Assembly: GCA_012522645.1 (NCBI GenBank)
Contig: JAAYKC010000042.1
Location: 1-12,881, forward strand
Origin: Thermoplasmatales archaeon
Lineage (GTDB): Archaea; Thermoplasmatota; Thermoplasmata; Methanomassiliicoccales; Methanomethylophilaceae
Direction of reading: 5' to 3'
DNA length: 12,881 nt
In this document: one piece after another, positions 1 to 6,595 of the stretch
How the letters are laid out: the number at the start of each line of letters is the position of its first letter
How positions within the stretch are numbered: position 1 is the stretch's first letter
Notes under the pieces: model-generated
What the model saw: only the letters and a program-made list of their open reading frames with translations
Database searches by the model: none
Told to the model about the DNA's origin: nothing
Program-made: the position numbers and the translations under genes

Positions 1-36
1 ATCGGGACCTCAGATACTCAGTCGGTGAAGGCATGA
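1..36 (+). CDS. C-terminal tail of an unidentified upstream gene (partial)
   Basis: Frame 1 reads 11 codons from the window edge (ending SDTQSVKA) to a TGA at 34-36. That stop overlaps the ATG of the next gene in an ATGA arrangement, which is typical of translationally coupled operon genes. The tail is too short to identify. The caveat is that frame 3, the frame of the next gene, is also open to the window edge, so this tail is real only if the next gene truly starts at 33. An aconitase here would fit the neighbouring dehydrogenase, but nothing in the 11 residues shows it. Confidence 0.3.
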   Translation: MGTSDTQSVKA

Positions 37-1256
37 CCGAGGATAAGGCGATAAGAGAAGCCCAGGAGAAGTTCGGCCAATTATTGAGGAATCAGCTGAA
101 CAGAGTCGAGAGACTGAAGAAGGAAGGGGACTGGACTGATTACTCCAAGCTTGACAAGATGATCATAGGCGTCTGCGGCGGTGACGGCATAGGCCCGTAC
201 ATCAGCGCATCCGCTCAGAGAGTGATGGAATTCCTGCTCGCCGACAAGATAAAAGCGGGCAAGGCGGAGATAAGGGTGATAGACGGCCTCACGATCGAGA
301 GGCGCGCCGAGGTCATGAAGGCCATCCCGGATGACACCCTTGAGGAGCTGAAGCAGTGCCACATCATATTGAAGGGCCCGACGACGACGCCCAAGAAGGG
401 CGACGAATGGCCCAACATAGAGAGCGCCAACGTCGCCATGAGGAAGGAGCTTGACCTCTTCGCTAACGTGAGACCGGTAAGCGTCCCCGAGCTTGGGATC
501 GACTGGACCTTCTTCAGGGAGAACACAGAGGGCAGCTACGCCCTGGGAAGCGAGGGTGTGGATGTCACACCGGACCTGGCTATGGATTTCTGCGTGGCCA
601 CGAAGCAGGGCACCGACAGGATCATGAGGGCGGGATTCGAGCATGCCAGGAAGACAGGCAAGAATTACGTTTCAGTGATAACCAAAGCGAACGTGATCAA
701 GACCACCGACGGCAGGTTCCTGACCGTCGCAGAAGAGGTGTCCAAGGATTATCCGGATGTCAAATGGGACGACTGGTTCATCGATATACTGACGGCGAAG
801 CTCCTGGATCCGGCCAGGAGGAGCGATTTCAAGGTGTTCGTCCTTCCGAACCTTTACGGCGACATAATAACGGATGAGGCGGCCCAGATACAGGGCGGCG
901 TCGGCACGGCCGGCTCCGCGAACCTCGGCAAGAGATATGCCATGTTCGAGGCGATACACGGTTCCGCCCCCAGGATGGTCACCGAAGGCAGAGCGCAGTA
1001 CGCCGACCCCAGCAGCATGATAAAGGCCGTGGCCATGATGATGGACCACATCGGCGAGACCAAGAAGGCAAAGGATCTGGGGATGGCCCTGGACATCTGC
1101 TGCCAATTCGAGAAGAAGCTGAAGGTTACCGGCAGGGACACGGGAGTGACCGGCAACGAGTTCGCCGATTACGTCATGGAGACGATGCAGAGGAAGGACC
1201 TGGAGAAGGCCTGGAATAAATACGTGGATGCGGCCGTTGCCGCAGCCAAGAACTGA
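33..1256 (+). CDS. Isocitrate dehydrogenase-type enzyme (isocitrate/isopropylmalate dehydrogenase family)
   Basis: Predicted cytosolic NAD(P)-dependent oxidative decarboxylase of 407 residues; the best reading is isocitrate to 2-oxoglutarate. A helical, charged extension of about 40 residues precedes the fold, which opens with GVCGGDGIGP (46-55). Compared with E. coli Icd, the isocitrate-binding pattern is kept: Ser131, Asn133, Arg137, Arg147 and Arg162 (in FRENTEG), with Tyr169 and Lys218 as catalytic residues. Metal ligands are probably Asp251, Asp277 and Asp281 (LPNLYGD then ITDEA). After HGSAP there is Arg314, where NADP enzymes have a basic residue and NAD enzymes usually Asp, a weak hint of NADP. 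The ATG at 33 is preceded by GGTGA at 24-28, a Shine-Dalgarno match with 4-nt spacing, although the frame stays open to the window edge. The ABC-F gene follows after 4 nt. Alternatives are homoisocitrate dehydrogenase or the coenzyme B enzyme AksF; the Ser/Asn pair argues against both. Confidence 0.9.
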   Translation: MTEDKAIREAQEKFGQLLRNQLNRVERLKKEGDWTDYSKLDKMIIGVCGGDGIGPYISASAQRVMEFLLADKIKAGKAEIRVIDGLTIERRAEVMKAIPDDTLEELKQCHIILKGPTTTPKKGDEWPNIESANVAMRKELDLFANVRPVSVPELGIDWTFFRENTEGSYALGSEGVDVTPDLAMDFCVATKQGTDRIMRAGFEHARKTGKNYVSVITKANVIKTTDGRFLTVAEEVSKDYPDVKWDDWFIDILTAKLLDPARRSDFKVFVLPNLYGDIITDEAAQIQGGVGTAGSANLGKRYAMFEAIHGSAPRMVTEGRAQYADPSSMIKAVAMMMDHIGETKKAKDLGMALDICCQFEKKLKVTGRDTGVTGNEFADYVMETMQRKDLEKAWNKYVDAAVAAAKN

Positions 1257-1260
1257 TCCG

Positions 1261-3051
1261 ATGCTCATCAGGGCGGAATCCGTCACAAAATCCTTCGGGC
1301 CCGTGAAGGTCCTGACGAAGGCGGACCTCCAGATAAACCGGGGGGACAGCATAGGCCTCATCGGTGTCAACGGGGCGGGCAAGAGCACTTTCCTGAAGAT
1401 ACTGCTGGGAGAGGAGCGATGCGACACCGGCGAGATCATCAGGAACACTGAGAGGATAGGCTACCTCCCGCAGTTCGCCGACTCATCGGAGGATACGGTG
1501 AGGGATGTCCTGGGACGTTCCTACGGGCACCTGGAGCACATACGCAGGAGGATGAGGGAACTGGATTCGGTGATGTCCTCCGGAGAGGACATCGACTGGA
1601 ACTCCGTCACCTCCGAGTACGCCGTTCTGGAGAGCGAGCTGTCCGGCAGCAAGGCCGAGGATGAGAAGACCCAGCTGGCCGCCCTGAAGAAGGTGGGTCT
1701 CCCGCAGGAGTTCATGGACCGCTCCATGTGCACCCTGAGCGGAGGGGAGCGCACCAAGGTCATGCTGTCCAGGATCGTCATACAGGCCGAGGGCTGCGAC
1801 GTGCTGTTCCTGGACGAGCCCACCTCCCACCTCGACATCGATACCGTGGAATGGCTGGAGGATTTCCTGCTCAACGCCCATGTGGCAACGGTCATAATCA
1901 GCCACGACAGGTACTTCTTGGATAAAGTGGCGACGAGGGTCTGCGAGATCTCCAACGGGAAGACCCGTGAGTACAAGGGCAATTACTCCTCATTCCTGGA
2001 GAAGAAGATGCTGGACCTGGAACGCATGGAGAAGGAGTACCGCAAATACACCATTCAGAAGAAGAGGCAGGAGGAGATCGCCGCTGAGATGCACAGGGAC
2101 CAGTGGTTCTCCGCAGTCCACAAGACGAGACTGAGGATGGCCGACAGGCTTGAGGAGAAGGAAGCTCCCGAGACCATGAAGAACATAACCGTCAGGATCC
2201 AGTCCGCTCCGAAATCCGGGAAGAACGTGATCACGACAAAGGACCTGACCGTGGACCTGGGCGGGAGGCGCATAATCGATGAGTTCTCCGCGGACGTGCA
2301 CAAGGGCGAGAAGATAGGCATCTTCGGAGCCAACGGCCAGGGGAAGAGCACATTGGTGAAGGCGCTTCTCGAGAAGATACCCTCCGGCGGAGAATTATGG
2401 ATAGCCCCGGGGGCGAAGATAGGCTACTTCGATCAGAACCACGGCGACCTCATACCGTCCTTCACCGCAGAGGAGCAGCTGATGCATGTCATAGGCAAGG
2501 AGCGGCGCGGAGAGGCCAGACAGCTCCTGGCAAGGATGCTCCTGACGGATGAGAAGGTGGAGAAGCCCATATCAACGCTCTCCGGGGGCGAGAGGGCCCG
2601 GGTCGCCATGGCCGTTCTCCTGCTGAAGGAGACTAATCTCCTGATACTTGATGAGCCGACGAACTACCTGGACATACCTTCGAGGCATGCCATAGAGGAT
2701 GCTCTTGAGGAGTATGACGGAACGATAATCTCGGTCACGCACGACAGATACTTCCTGGACACCGTCTGCAACATGGTCTGGGAAGTGAAGGACGGGGATG
2801 TCACGACCTATGCCGGGACATATTCCTCGATGAAGGGCAGACCGAATGTCCGGGAGATAGTCATAGATGCTGACGAGTACCGTGTCACGGCGCCTTTCAC
2901 CAATTGGGTGACGAACAGGAAGCTCGCTAAAGGGGACCGTGTTCTGGTGGCACCTTCGGAGATGAAGAGCTACGAATGGGCCATAGAGCAGGGCAAGATG
3001 CGCCGGACAGGCGGAAGGCAGCGCAAGAAGATCTCCGTGGAGACCCCTTAG
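1261..3051 (+). CDS. ABC-F family ATPase (ribosome-associated translation factor type)
   Basis: Soluble tandem-ABC ATPase of 596 residues with no membrane segments, so not a transporter. ABC1 has Walker A GVNGAGKST (35-43), signature LSGGE (159-163), Walker B ending in Glu186 and His215 in SHDRYFLD. ABC2 has Walker A GANGQGKST (356-364), signature LSGGE (440-444), Glu465 after LLILD and His494. Between them, at about 242-320, is a highly charged helical linker rich in Lys, Arg and Glu; in ABC-F proteins this region reaches the ribosomal P/E sites and contacts tRNA. The last 75 residues or so after ABC2 form an extension ending in a basic stretch (RRTGGRQRKK) that could bind rRNA. An in-frame ATG lies upstream at 1228, but 1261 is chosen because MLIRAESVTKSFG is the usual family start and it sits 4 nt after the preceding stop. 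The gene ends in TAG. The exact role (stalled-ribosome relief, antibiotic protection or assembly) cannot be told from sequence. Confidence 0.95.
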   Translation: MLIRAESVTKSFGPVKVLTKADLQINRGDSIGLIGVNGAGKSTFLKILLGEERCDTGEIIRNTERIGYLPQFADSSEDTVRDVLGRSYGHLEHIRRRMRELDSVMSSGEDIDWNSVTSEYAVLESELSGSKAEDEKTQLAALKKVGLPQEFMDRSMCTLSGGERTKVMLSRIVIQAEGCDVLFLDEPTSHLDIDTVEWLEDFLLNAHVATVIISHDRYFLDKVATRVCEISNGKTREYKGNYSSFLEKKMLDLERMEKEYRKYTIQKKRQEEIAAEMHRDQWFSAVHKTRLRMADRLEEKEAPETMKNITVRIQSAPKSGKNVITTKDLTVDLGGRRIIDEFSADVHKGEKIGIFGANGQGKSTLVKALLEKIPSGGELWIAPGAKIGYFDQNHGDLIPSFTAEEQLMHVIGKERRGEARQLLARMLLTDEKVEKPISTLSGGERARVAMAVLLLKETNLLILDEPTNYLDIPSRHAIEDALEEYDGTIISVTHDRYFLDTVCNMVWEVKDGDVTTYAGTYSSMKGRPNVREIVIDADEYRVTAPFTNWVTNRKLAKGDRVLVAPSEMKSYEWAIEQGKMRRTGGRQRKKISVETP

Positions 3052-4241
3052 CAGCGGTCTATCTCTCTTGCTTCCTCATCGAAGGGGTCGCTGCTCCTCT
3101 TAAGTTCCGTGTAAAGATACAGCAGCTCATCGGATGTGAGGCTCCTGTGCAGTTCCACGGCCGCCCTCCTGGTCATCGCCAGGAGCGTCTCGGCCTCATC
3201 CTTCGATACCTCTATGCCGCGGTTCCCCAGGTCCGTGATCAGGGTCTTGGATCCGGAGTGCTTGCCGATTATGATCTTCCTCTCGAGCCCCATCTCCTCA
3301 GGGTCGTAGGGCTCATAGTTCTGAGAGCTCTTCAGGACGCCGTCCGCATGTATCCCCGCCTCGTGGGCGAAGCAGTTGGATCCCAGCATGGGCTTGGATA
3401 TGTGTATCGGGCGACCGGATGCGTGGGCGACGAACTCCGCCAGCGCCTTGAGCTTGCGGGTGTCGACGCCTGTCTCCATCTTCAGCAGATGGCGGCATGA
3501 CATCACTATCTCCTCTAGGGCGGTGTTCCCGGCCCTCTCGCCGAGACCTCCCACCGTGGTGCTGATGAACTTCGCACCGGCCTTGATCCCTGCCAGCGAA
3601 TTTGCGTTGGCCAGACCGAAGTCGTTGTGGGTGTGCATCTCCACATCTATCCCTACCAGCCTGATTATGGTCCTGACCCTCTCCTCAGCTGTGAAGGGGT
3701 CCTCGCGCCCTATGGTGTCACAATATCTGACACGGGATGCGCCGGCCTCCTTGGCCGCTTTGGCGAAATCGATCAGGAACATGAGGTCCGCACGGGATGC
3801 GTCCTCTGCGTTGCATGATATGTAGAATCCGTGATCCGCCGCATACTGGACGGACTCGGAGACCTGCTCAAGGACCCACTCACGGGACTTCTTGAGCTTG
3901 TGCTCTATGTGTATGTCGGATGAGGACATTGACAGAGCGACGGAATCAACATCGCAGTCTATGCTTGCGTTGACGTCATTGACGTTCGCTCTGTTCCAGC
4001 CGAGGATCGACGCATCGAGGCCCATGTGGGCTATGTGCTTTATGGCGATCTTCTCGTCGCCTCCCATGACCGGGATTCCGCATTCTATCTGGGGAACGCC
4101 TGCATCATCGAGCATCTGCGCTATCCTGTACTTCTCAATGTTAGCGAATACTACGCCCGCTGTCTGCTCTCCGTCCCGCAGCGTGGTGTCACACATGACG
4201 ACCTGGCGGTCAAGTTTCTTCAACACGTCATCCTTGCTCAT
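3048..4241 (-). CDS. NifV-like homocitrate synthase / probable (Re)-citrate synthase
   Basis: Acyl-CoA condensing enzyme of the DRE-TIM metallolyase family, 397 residues, joining acetyl-CoA to a 2-oxo acid. The TIM barrel carries DTTLRDGEQ (18-26; Arg22, Asp23 and Gln26 at the active site), the metal ligands HTHND (His203, His205), GERAGN with Asn239, and FAHEAGIHADG (290-300; His293, Glu294, His298). It is shorter than LeuA isopropylmalate synthase and lacks the leucine-sensing C-terminal domain. Segments such as ECGIPVMG, SSDIHIEHKL and RYCDTIGREDPF look closest to NifV rather than methanogen AksA. Substrate specificity cannot be read directly. Oxaloacetate, giving citrate with Re stereochemistry, is favoured because an isocitrate-type dehydrogenase lies just across the ABC-F gene. 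2-Oxoglutarate (homocitrate) is the alternative; no nif or lysine genes are in view. The gene converges on the ABC-F gene with a 4-bp stop overlap and follows pelA after 90 nt. Confidence 0.88.
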   Translation of the reverse strand: MSKDDVLKKLDRQVVMCDTTLRDGEQTAGVVFANIEKYRIAQMLDDAGVPQIECGIPVMGGDEKIAIKHIAHMGLDASILGWNRANVNDVNASIDCDVDSVALSMSSSDIHIEHKLKKSREWVLEQVSESVQYAADHGFYISCNAEDASRADLMFLIDFAKAAKEAGASRVRYCDTIGREDPFTAEERVRTIIRLVGIDVEMHTHNDFGLANANSLAGIKAGAKFISTTVGGLGERAGNTALEEIVMSCRHLLKMETGVDTRKLKALAEFVAHASGRPIHISKPMLGSNCFAHEAGIHADGVLKSSQNYEPYDPEEMGLERKIIIGKHSGSKTLITDLGNRGIEVSKDEAETLLAMTRRAAVELHRSLTSDELLYLYTELKRSSDPFDEEAREIDRC

Positions 4242-4331
4242 GATAATCCGTCCTTCAGATCGGTATTCCCGAGGAAGTTGTTAACCCATTAATCACGGAC
4301 TCTTAATAAAACATTTGGTAGAGATGACATT
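4242..4331 (-). promoter_or_regulatory. AT-rich spacer with candidate promoter for the citrate/homocitrate synthase gene
   Basis: This 90-nt gap between pelA and the synthase gene is much richer in A and T than its surroundings. Read on the minus strand it holds GTTTTATTAA (4312-4303), a TATA-like element that would place transcription start near 4280 with a leader of about 40 nt. A second, better TATA match, ATATAAAA, lies just inside the 3' end of pelA (about 4347-4340). T-rich minus-strand stretches could also end pelA transcription. Which element is used cannot be decided from sequence. Confidence 0.35.
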
Positions 4332-5369
4332 TTATGTCGTTTTATATCTCAAAACAGCGGCTATTCCGCCCAATGCGTCCAATTGAGCACCGGCGTCATG
4401 CTTCGAAGACACCACGAGGACCTTCCCCCGCTGACCCTCCACTTCCTTTATCACTTCGTCCAGGTCCTCCTCTCTGATCTTGGAATCAAGGACCAGCAGC
4501 ATCTCCACTGCCCCTGCCGCCGCTGCAGCGAGCACTTCTGACGGGCCGTAGGTGGCAAGGCCGTCCCTGCCTATCTCCTCCATGAGCCTCTCCACCGCCT
4601 CCATCTCCAGACCCGTCCTGGATTCCCTCAGTATGTCGGCCCCGAGTCCCTTCTTCATCAATTCGTTAATGCCCTGCATGCCGGACTGCCCCGTATGGTA
4701 CACATGGGGCTTCGGCATATCCGGCTCCTTATTCCTCATGGTCTCGGCCAGATACTCCTTCTCGAAGCCGGGCCCCAGTATTATCAGGGGGGAGTCATCC
4801 TCCAGCACGGCCTTAACCTTGCTCAGTATCTCGTCATGATAGCCGTCAGGTCCCTGCTTCTCCTCGAATCTCTTGCCGGACCTGCCGGACCTTATGGAGG
4901 CGACCTCCTTCAGACCGTACTGCCTCATCACGGCGACAACAGCGTCATCCTGATCCAGCGAGACGAATACCGCCCTGGGCTTCGCCGTATCGTCCACCGC
5001 CCTCTCCAACCTTCCCAACTGAGAGGACTTCCACCGTTCCTTGGATATCCTGAGGGTCTCCCCGGGCTCGAATATCAGAGTATGATGCTGTCCCAGGTCC
5101 TGAGCCCCGGTCTCTATGATCCCCAGCGCCTTCAGCCTCATTTCGGAATCGGAGAATTCTATCTTCTCAACCCTGATCCCCAGGGTCATCCTCTTCTTGT
5201 CCGCCCTCTCCGCCCTTATCTTGTCCGCGGCCTTCTCCTCCCTCCGGGTGGTGGATGCGGTGATGAGATCGGATACTTCGAGAACGTTGTACAGATGCCA
5301 GACATCCTCGTCGCATTCCAATCTGATGGATACGCTGTTGTCCGCCCTGTCCCTGCCGAGGATCCTCAT
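4332..5369 (-). CDS. pelA: aPelota (Dom34 homologue), ribosome rescue factor
   Basis: Archaeal Pelota, 345 residues and full length, structurally related to release factor aRF1. In archaea it works with aEF1A and ABCE1 to split stalled ribosomes and in mRNA surveillance. Domain order fits the family: an Sm-like N-terminal domain (1 to about 125) with the DVWHLYNVLEVSD segment (22-34) and a basic loop TTRREEKAADK (40-50); a central domain (about 130-260) with ILGPGFEKEYL (197-207); and a C-terminal domain with YGPSEVLAAAAAGAVE (274-289) and the hallmark SSKHDAGAQLDALGG (321-335). As expected for Pelota, it lacks the GGQ peptide-release motif of aRF1. The start at 5369 gives the standard MRILGRD N-terminus. 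The gene is divergent from carA across 140 nt and upstream of the citrate/homocitrate synthase gene on the same strand. Confidence 0.96.
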   Translation of the reverse strand: MRILGRDRADNSVSIRLECDEDVWHLYNVLEVSDLITASTTRREEKAADKIRAERADKKRMTLGIRVEKIEFSDSEMRLKALGIIETGAQDLGQHHTLIFEPGETLRISKERWKSSQLGRLERAVDDTAKPRAVFVSLDQDDAVVAVMRQYGLKEVASIRSGRSGKRFEEKQGPDGYHDEILSKVKAVLEDDSPLIILGPGFEKEYLAETMRNKEPDMPKPHVYHTGQSGMQGINELMKKGLGADILRESRTGLEMEAVERLMEEIGRDGLATYGPSEVLAAAAAGAVEMLLVLDSKIREEDLDEVIKEVEGQRGKVLVVSSKHDAGAQLDALGGIAAVLRYKTT

Positions 5370-5380
5370 GCCGTCCGCAT
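5366..5380 (-). other. Possible four-codon upstream ORF overlapping the pelA start
   Basis: On the minus strand an ATG at 5380-5378 opens a minimal reading frame, Met-Arg-Thr-Ala-stop. Its TGA overlaps the pelA ATG as ATGA, 11 nt upstream and out of frame with pelA. No convincing Shine-Dalgarno sequence precedes it, and a chance occurrence is the default explanation. It would matter only if the pelA transcript begins upstream of 5380. Confidence 0.2.
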
Positions 5381-5476
5381 AGGTGTGCCTGTCTTTTTCA
5401 CTTTCGTTCTTTAGAGAGCGTTTTGTCGGCCATCGGACATGAGATTCATGAAGTTGTCATACTCCTTTGGGAGATA

Positions 5477-5484
5477 TTATATAC
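5477..5484 (+). promoter_or_regulatory. TATA box of the carAB operon
   Basis: TTATATAC stands out in an AT-rich patch (5471-5490), with the purine-rich GGGAGA just upstream in the position of a BRE element. Its centre is about 29 nt before the carA ATG at 5510, so initiation about 26-27 nt downstream would give a leaderless or nearly leaderless carA mRNA. This supports 5510 over the in-frame ATG at 5423 as the start. The reverse strand of the same patch also reads TATA-like, so it might serve pelA too, with a longer leader. Confidence 0.6.
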
Positions 5485-5509
5485 AAAATTAGGTTGTGTT
5501 TATTCCCCG

Positions 5510-6595
5510 ATGTCGAGCAGATATCTTGTACTCGAAGACGGGACGGTTTTGAAGGGAAAGGGCTTCGGCTATGACGGGGCCTCGTACGGAGAGGTCGTCT
5601 TCAACACCGGCATGGACGGCTATCAGGAGGGTTTGACCGATCCGTCCTTCCGCGGACAGATCCTTGTCTTCACATATCCGCTCATAGGCAATTACGGCAT
5701 AAGGAGAGAATTCAACCAGAGCGACGCGGGGGCTCAGGTCAGCGGCGTCGTTGTCAGCGAGTACTGCGACGATCCTTCTCCCATGTACGGCGGGGAGCCC
5801 CTGGGGGATCTGCTTGAGGAGAGCAGGGTACCCGGGATATCCGGCATAGACACCAGAAGCCTGGTCATAAAGATAAGGGACAGCGGGACCCTCAGAGGCG
5901 CCATCGTCTCAGACGAGGCGGATGTGCGCGGGGCCCTGGAGCGGCTGAAGTCCGAACCGCTGCCCGGCGACTCGAATCTGGTCGCCCGGGTATCATCCGG
6001 GAAAACCGCATTCATCGACTCCGGCAAGGACCTGACCGCAGGCATACTGGACTGCGGCGTCAAGAAATCGATAATCGATGAGCTGTCATCCAGATTCAAC
6101 GTCAGGATATTCCCTTACAGCACAACGGCCCAGGAGATCGCAGATTCAGGGATAGACGGCCTCCTTGTATCCAACGGTCCCGGGAACCCCGCCCATCCTG
6201 AGCTGAAGGGCACCGTCGTCAGGACGGTCTCCGATCTCTCACAGGTCATGCCCCTCATGGGGATATGCTTCGGCAGCCAGATAATCGCGCTTGCCATGGG
6301 CGGCGGCACATATAAGATGAAATTCGGCCACAGAGGCAGTAACCAGCCTGTCAGATACGACGGCAGGGTGTACATCACATCACAGAACCACGGATATGCC
6401 GTGGAGGCGGAGAGCCTGGACGGCACCGGCCTGACGATCAACCAGATCAATATAAACGACGGTACCGTGGAGGGCGTTGTCCATGAGGACCTGCCCGTGT
6501 TCACCACGCAGTACCATCCGGAGGCCTGGCCGGGTCCCAGGGACACGGTGTTCCTCTTCGACCGCTTCGGCAGGATGATGGAGGCGGAGAGATGA
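5510..6595 (+). CDS. carA: Carbamoyl phosphate synthetase small (glutaminase) subunit
   Basis: Releases ammonia from glutamine and channels it to CarB for carbamoyl phosphate synthesis, feeding pyrimidines and arginine. The 361-residue length is normal. The N-terminal CarA-specific domain (1 to about 150) has FNTGMDGYQEGLTDPS and TYPLIGNYG. The class I glutamine amidotransferase domain (about 175-361) has nucleophile Cys253 in GICFGSQ and the His336/Glu338 pair in QYHPEAWPGP; the SNGPGNP oxyanion-region loop is at 221-227. The usual nucleophile-elbow motif is GICLGHQ or GICFGHQ, so Ser at the His position is uncommon; the catalytic triad itself is intact. The start at 5510 gives the family's typical N-terminus (SSRYLVLEDGTVLKG) and fits the TATA spacing. 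The frame is open upstream to an ATG at 5423, but those 29 residues do not resemble CarA. The stop overlaps the carB start as ATGA. Confidence 0.97.
   Translation: MSSRYLVLEDGTVLKGKGFGYDGASYGEVVFNTGMDGYQEGLTDPSFRGQILVFTYPLIGNYGIRREFNQSDAGAQVSGVVVSEYCDDPSPMYGGEPLGDLLEESRVPGISGIDTRSLVIKIRDSGTLRGAIVSDEADVRGALERLKSEPLPGDSNLVARVSSGKTAFIDSGKDLTAGILDCGVKKSIIDELSSRFNVRIFPYSTTAQEIADSGIDGLLVSNGPGNPAHPELKGTVVRTVSDLSQVMPLMGICFGSQIIALAMGGGTYKMKFGHRGSNQPVRYDGRVYITSQNHGYAVEAESLDGTGLTINQININDGTVEGVVHEDLPVFTTQYHPEAWPGPRDTVFLFDRFGRMMEAER

Noticed and set aside
1228..1260. Upstream ATG for the ABC-F gene
   Set aside because: The added 11 residues overlap the end of the IDH gene and do not match the family; MLIRAESVTKSFG at 1261 is the normal start.
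672..1448. 258-aa minus-strand frame across the IDH and ABC-F genes
   Set aside because: It spans two well-supported plus-strand genes and shows no family resemblance; a coding shadow.
33..4241. Pair interpreted as coenzyme B enzymes AksF and AksA
   Set aside because: The dehydrogenase has the isocitrate-type Ser/Asn pair and the synthase looks closer to NifV than to Methanocaldococcus AksA as I recall it. Kept only as an alternative.
3048..4241. Role in nitrogenase cofactor synthesis (true NifV)
   Set aside because: No nif genes are present in the window, and the neighbours point to central metabolism.
4695..5414. 239-aa plus-strand frame opposite pelA
   Set aside because: Antisense to a full-length aPelota with all its hallmark motifs; Pro/Leu/Gly-rich shadow composition.
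5423..5509. Upstream ATG giving CarA 29 extra residues
   Set aside because: The extension crosses the TATA box at 5477-5484 and does not resemble CarA; 5510 fits both family length and promoter spacing.
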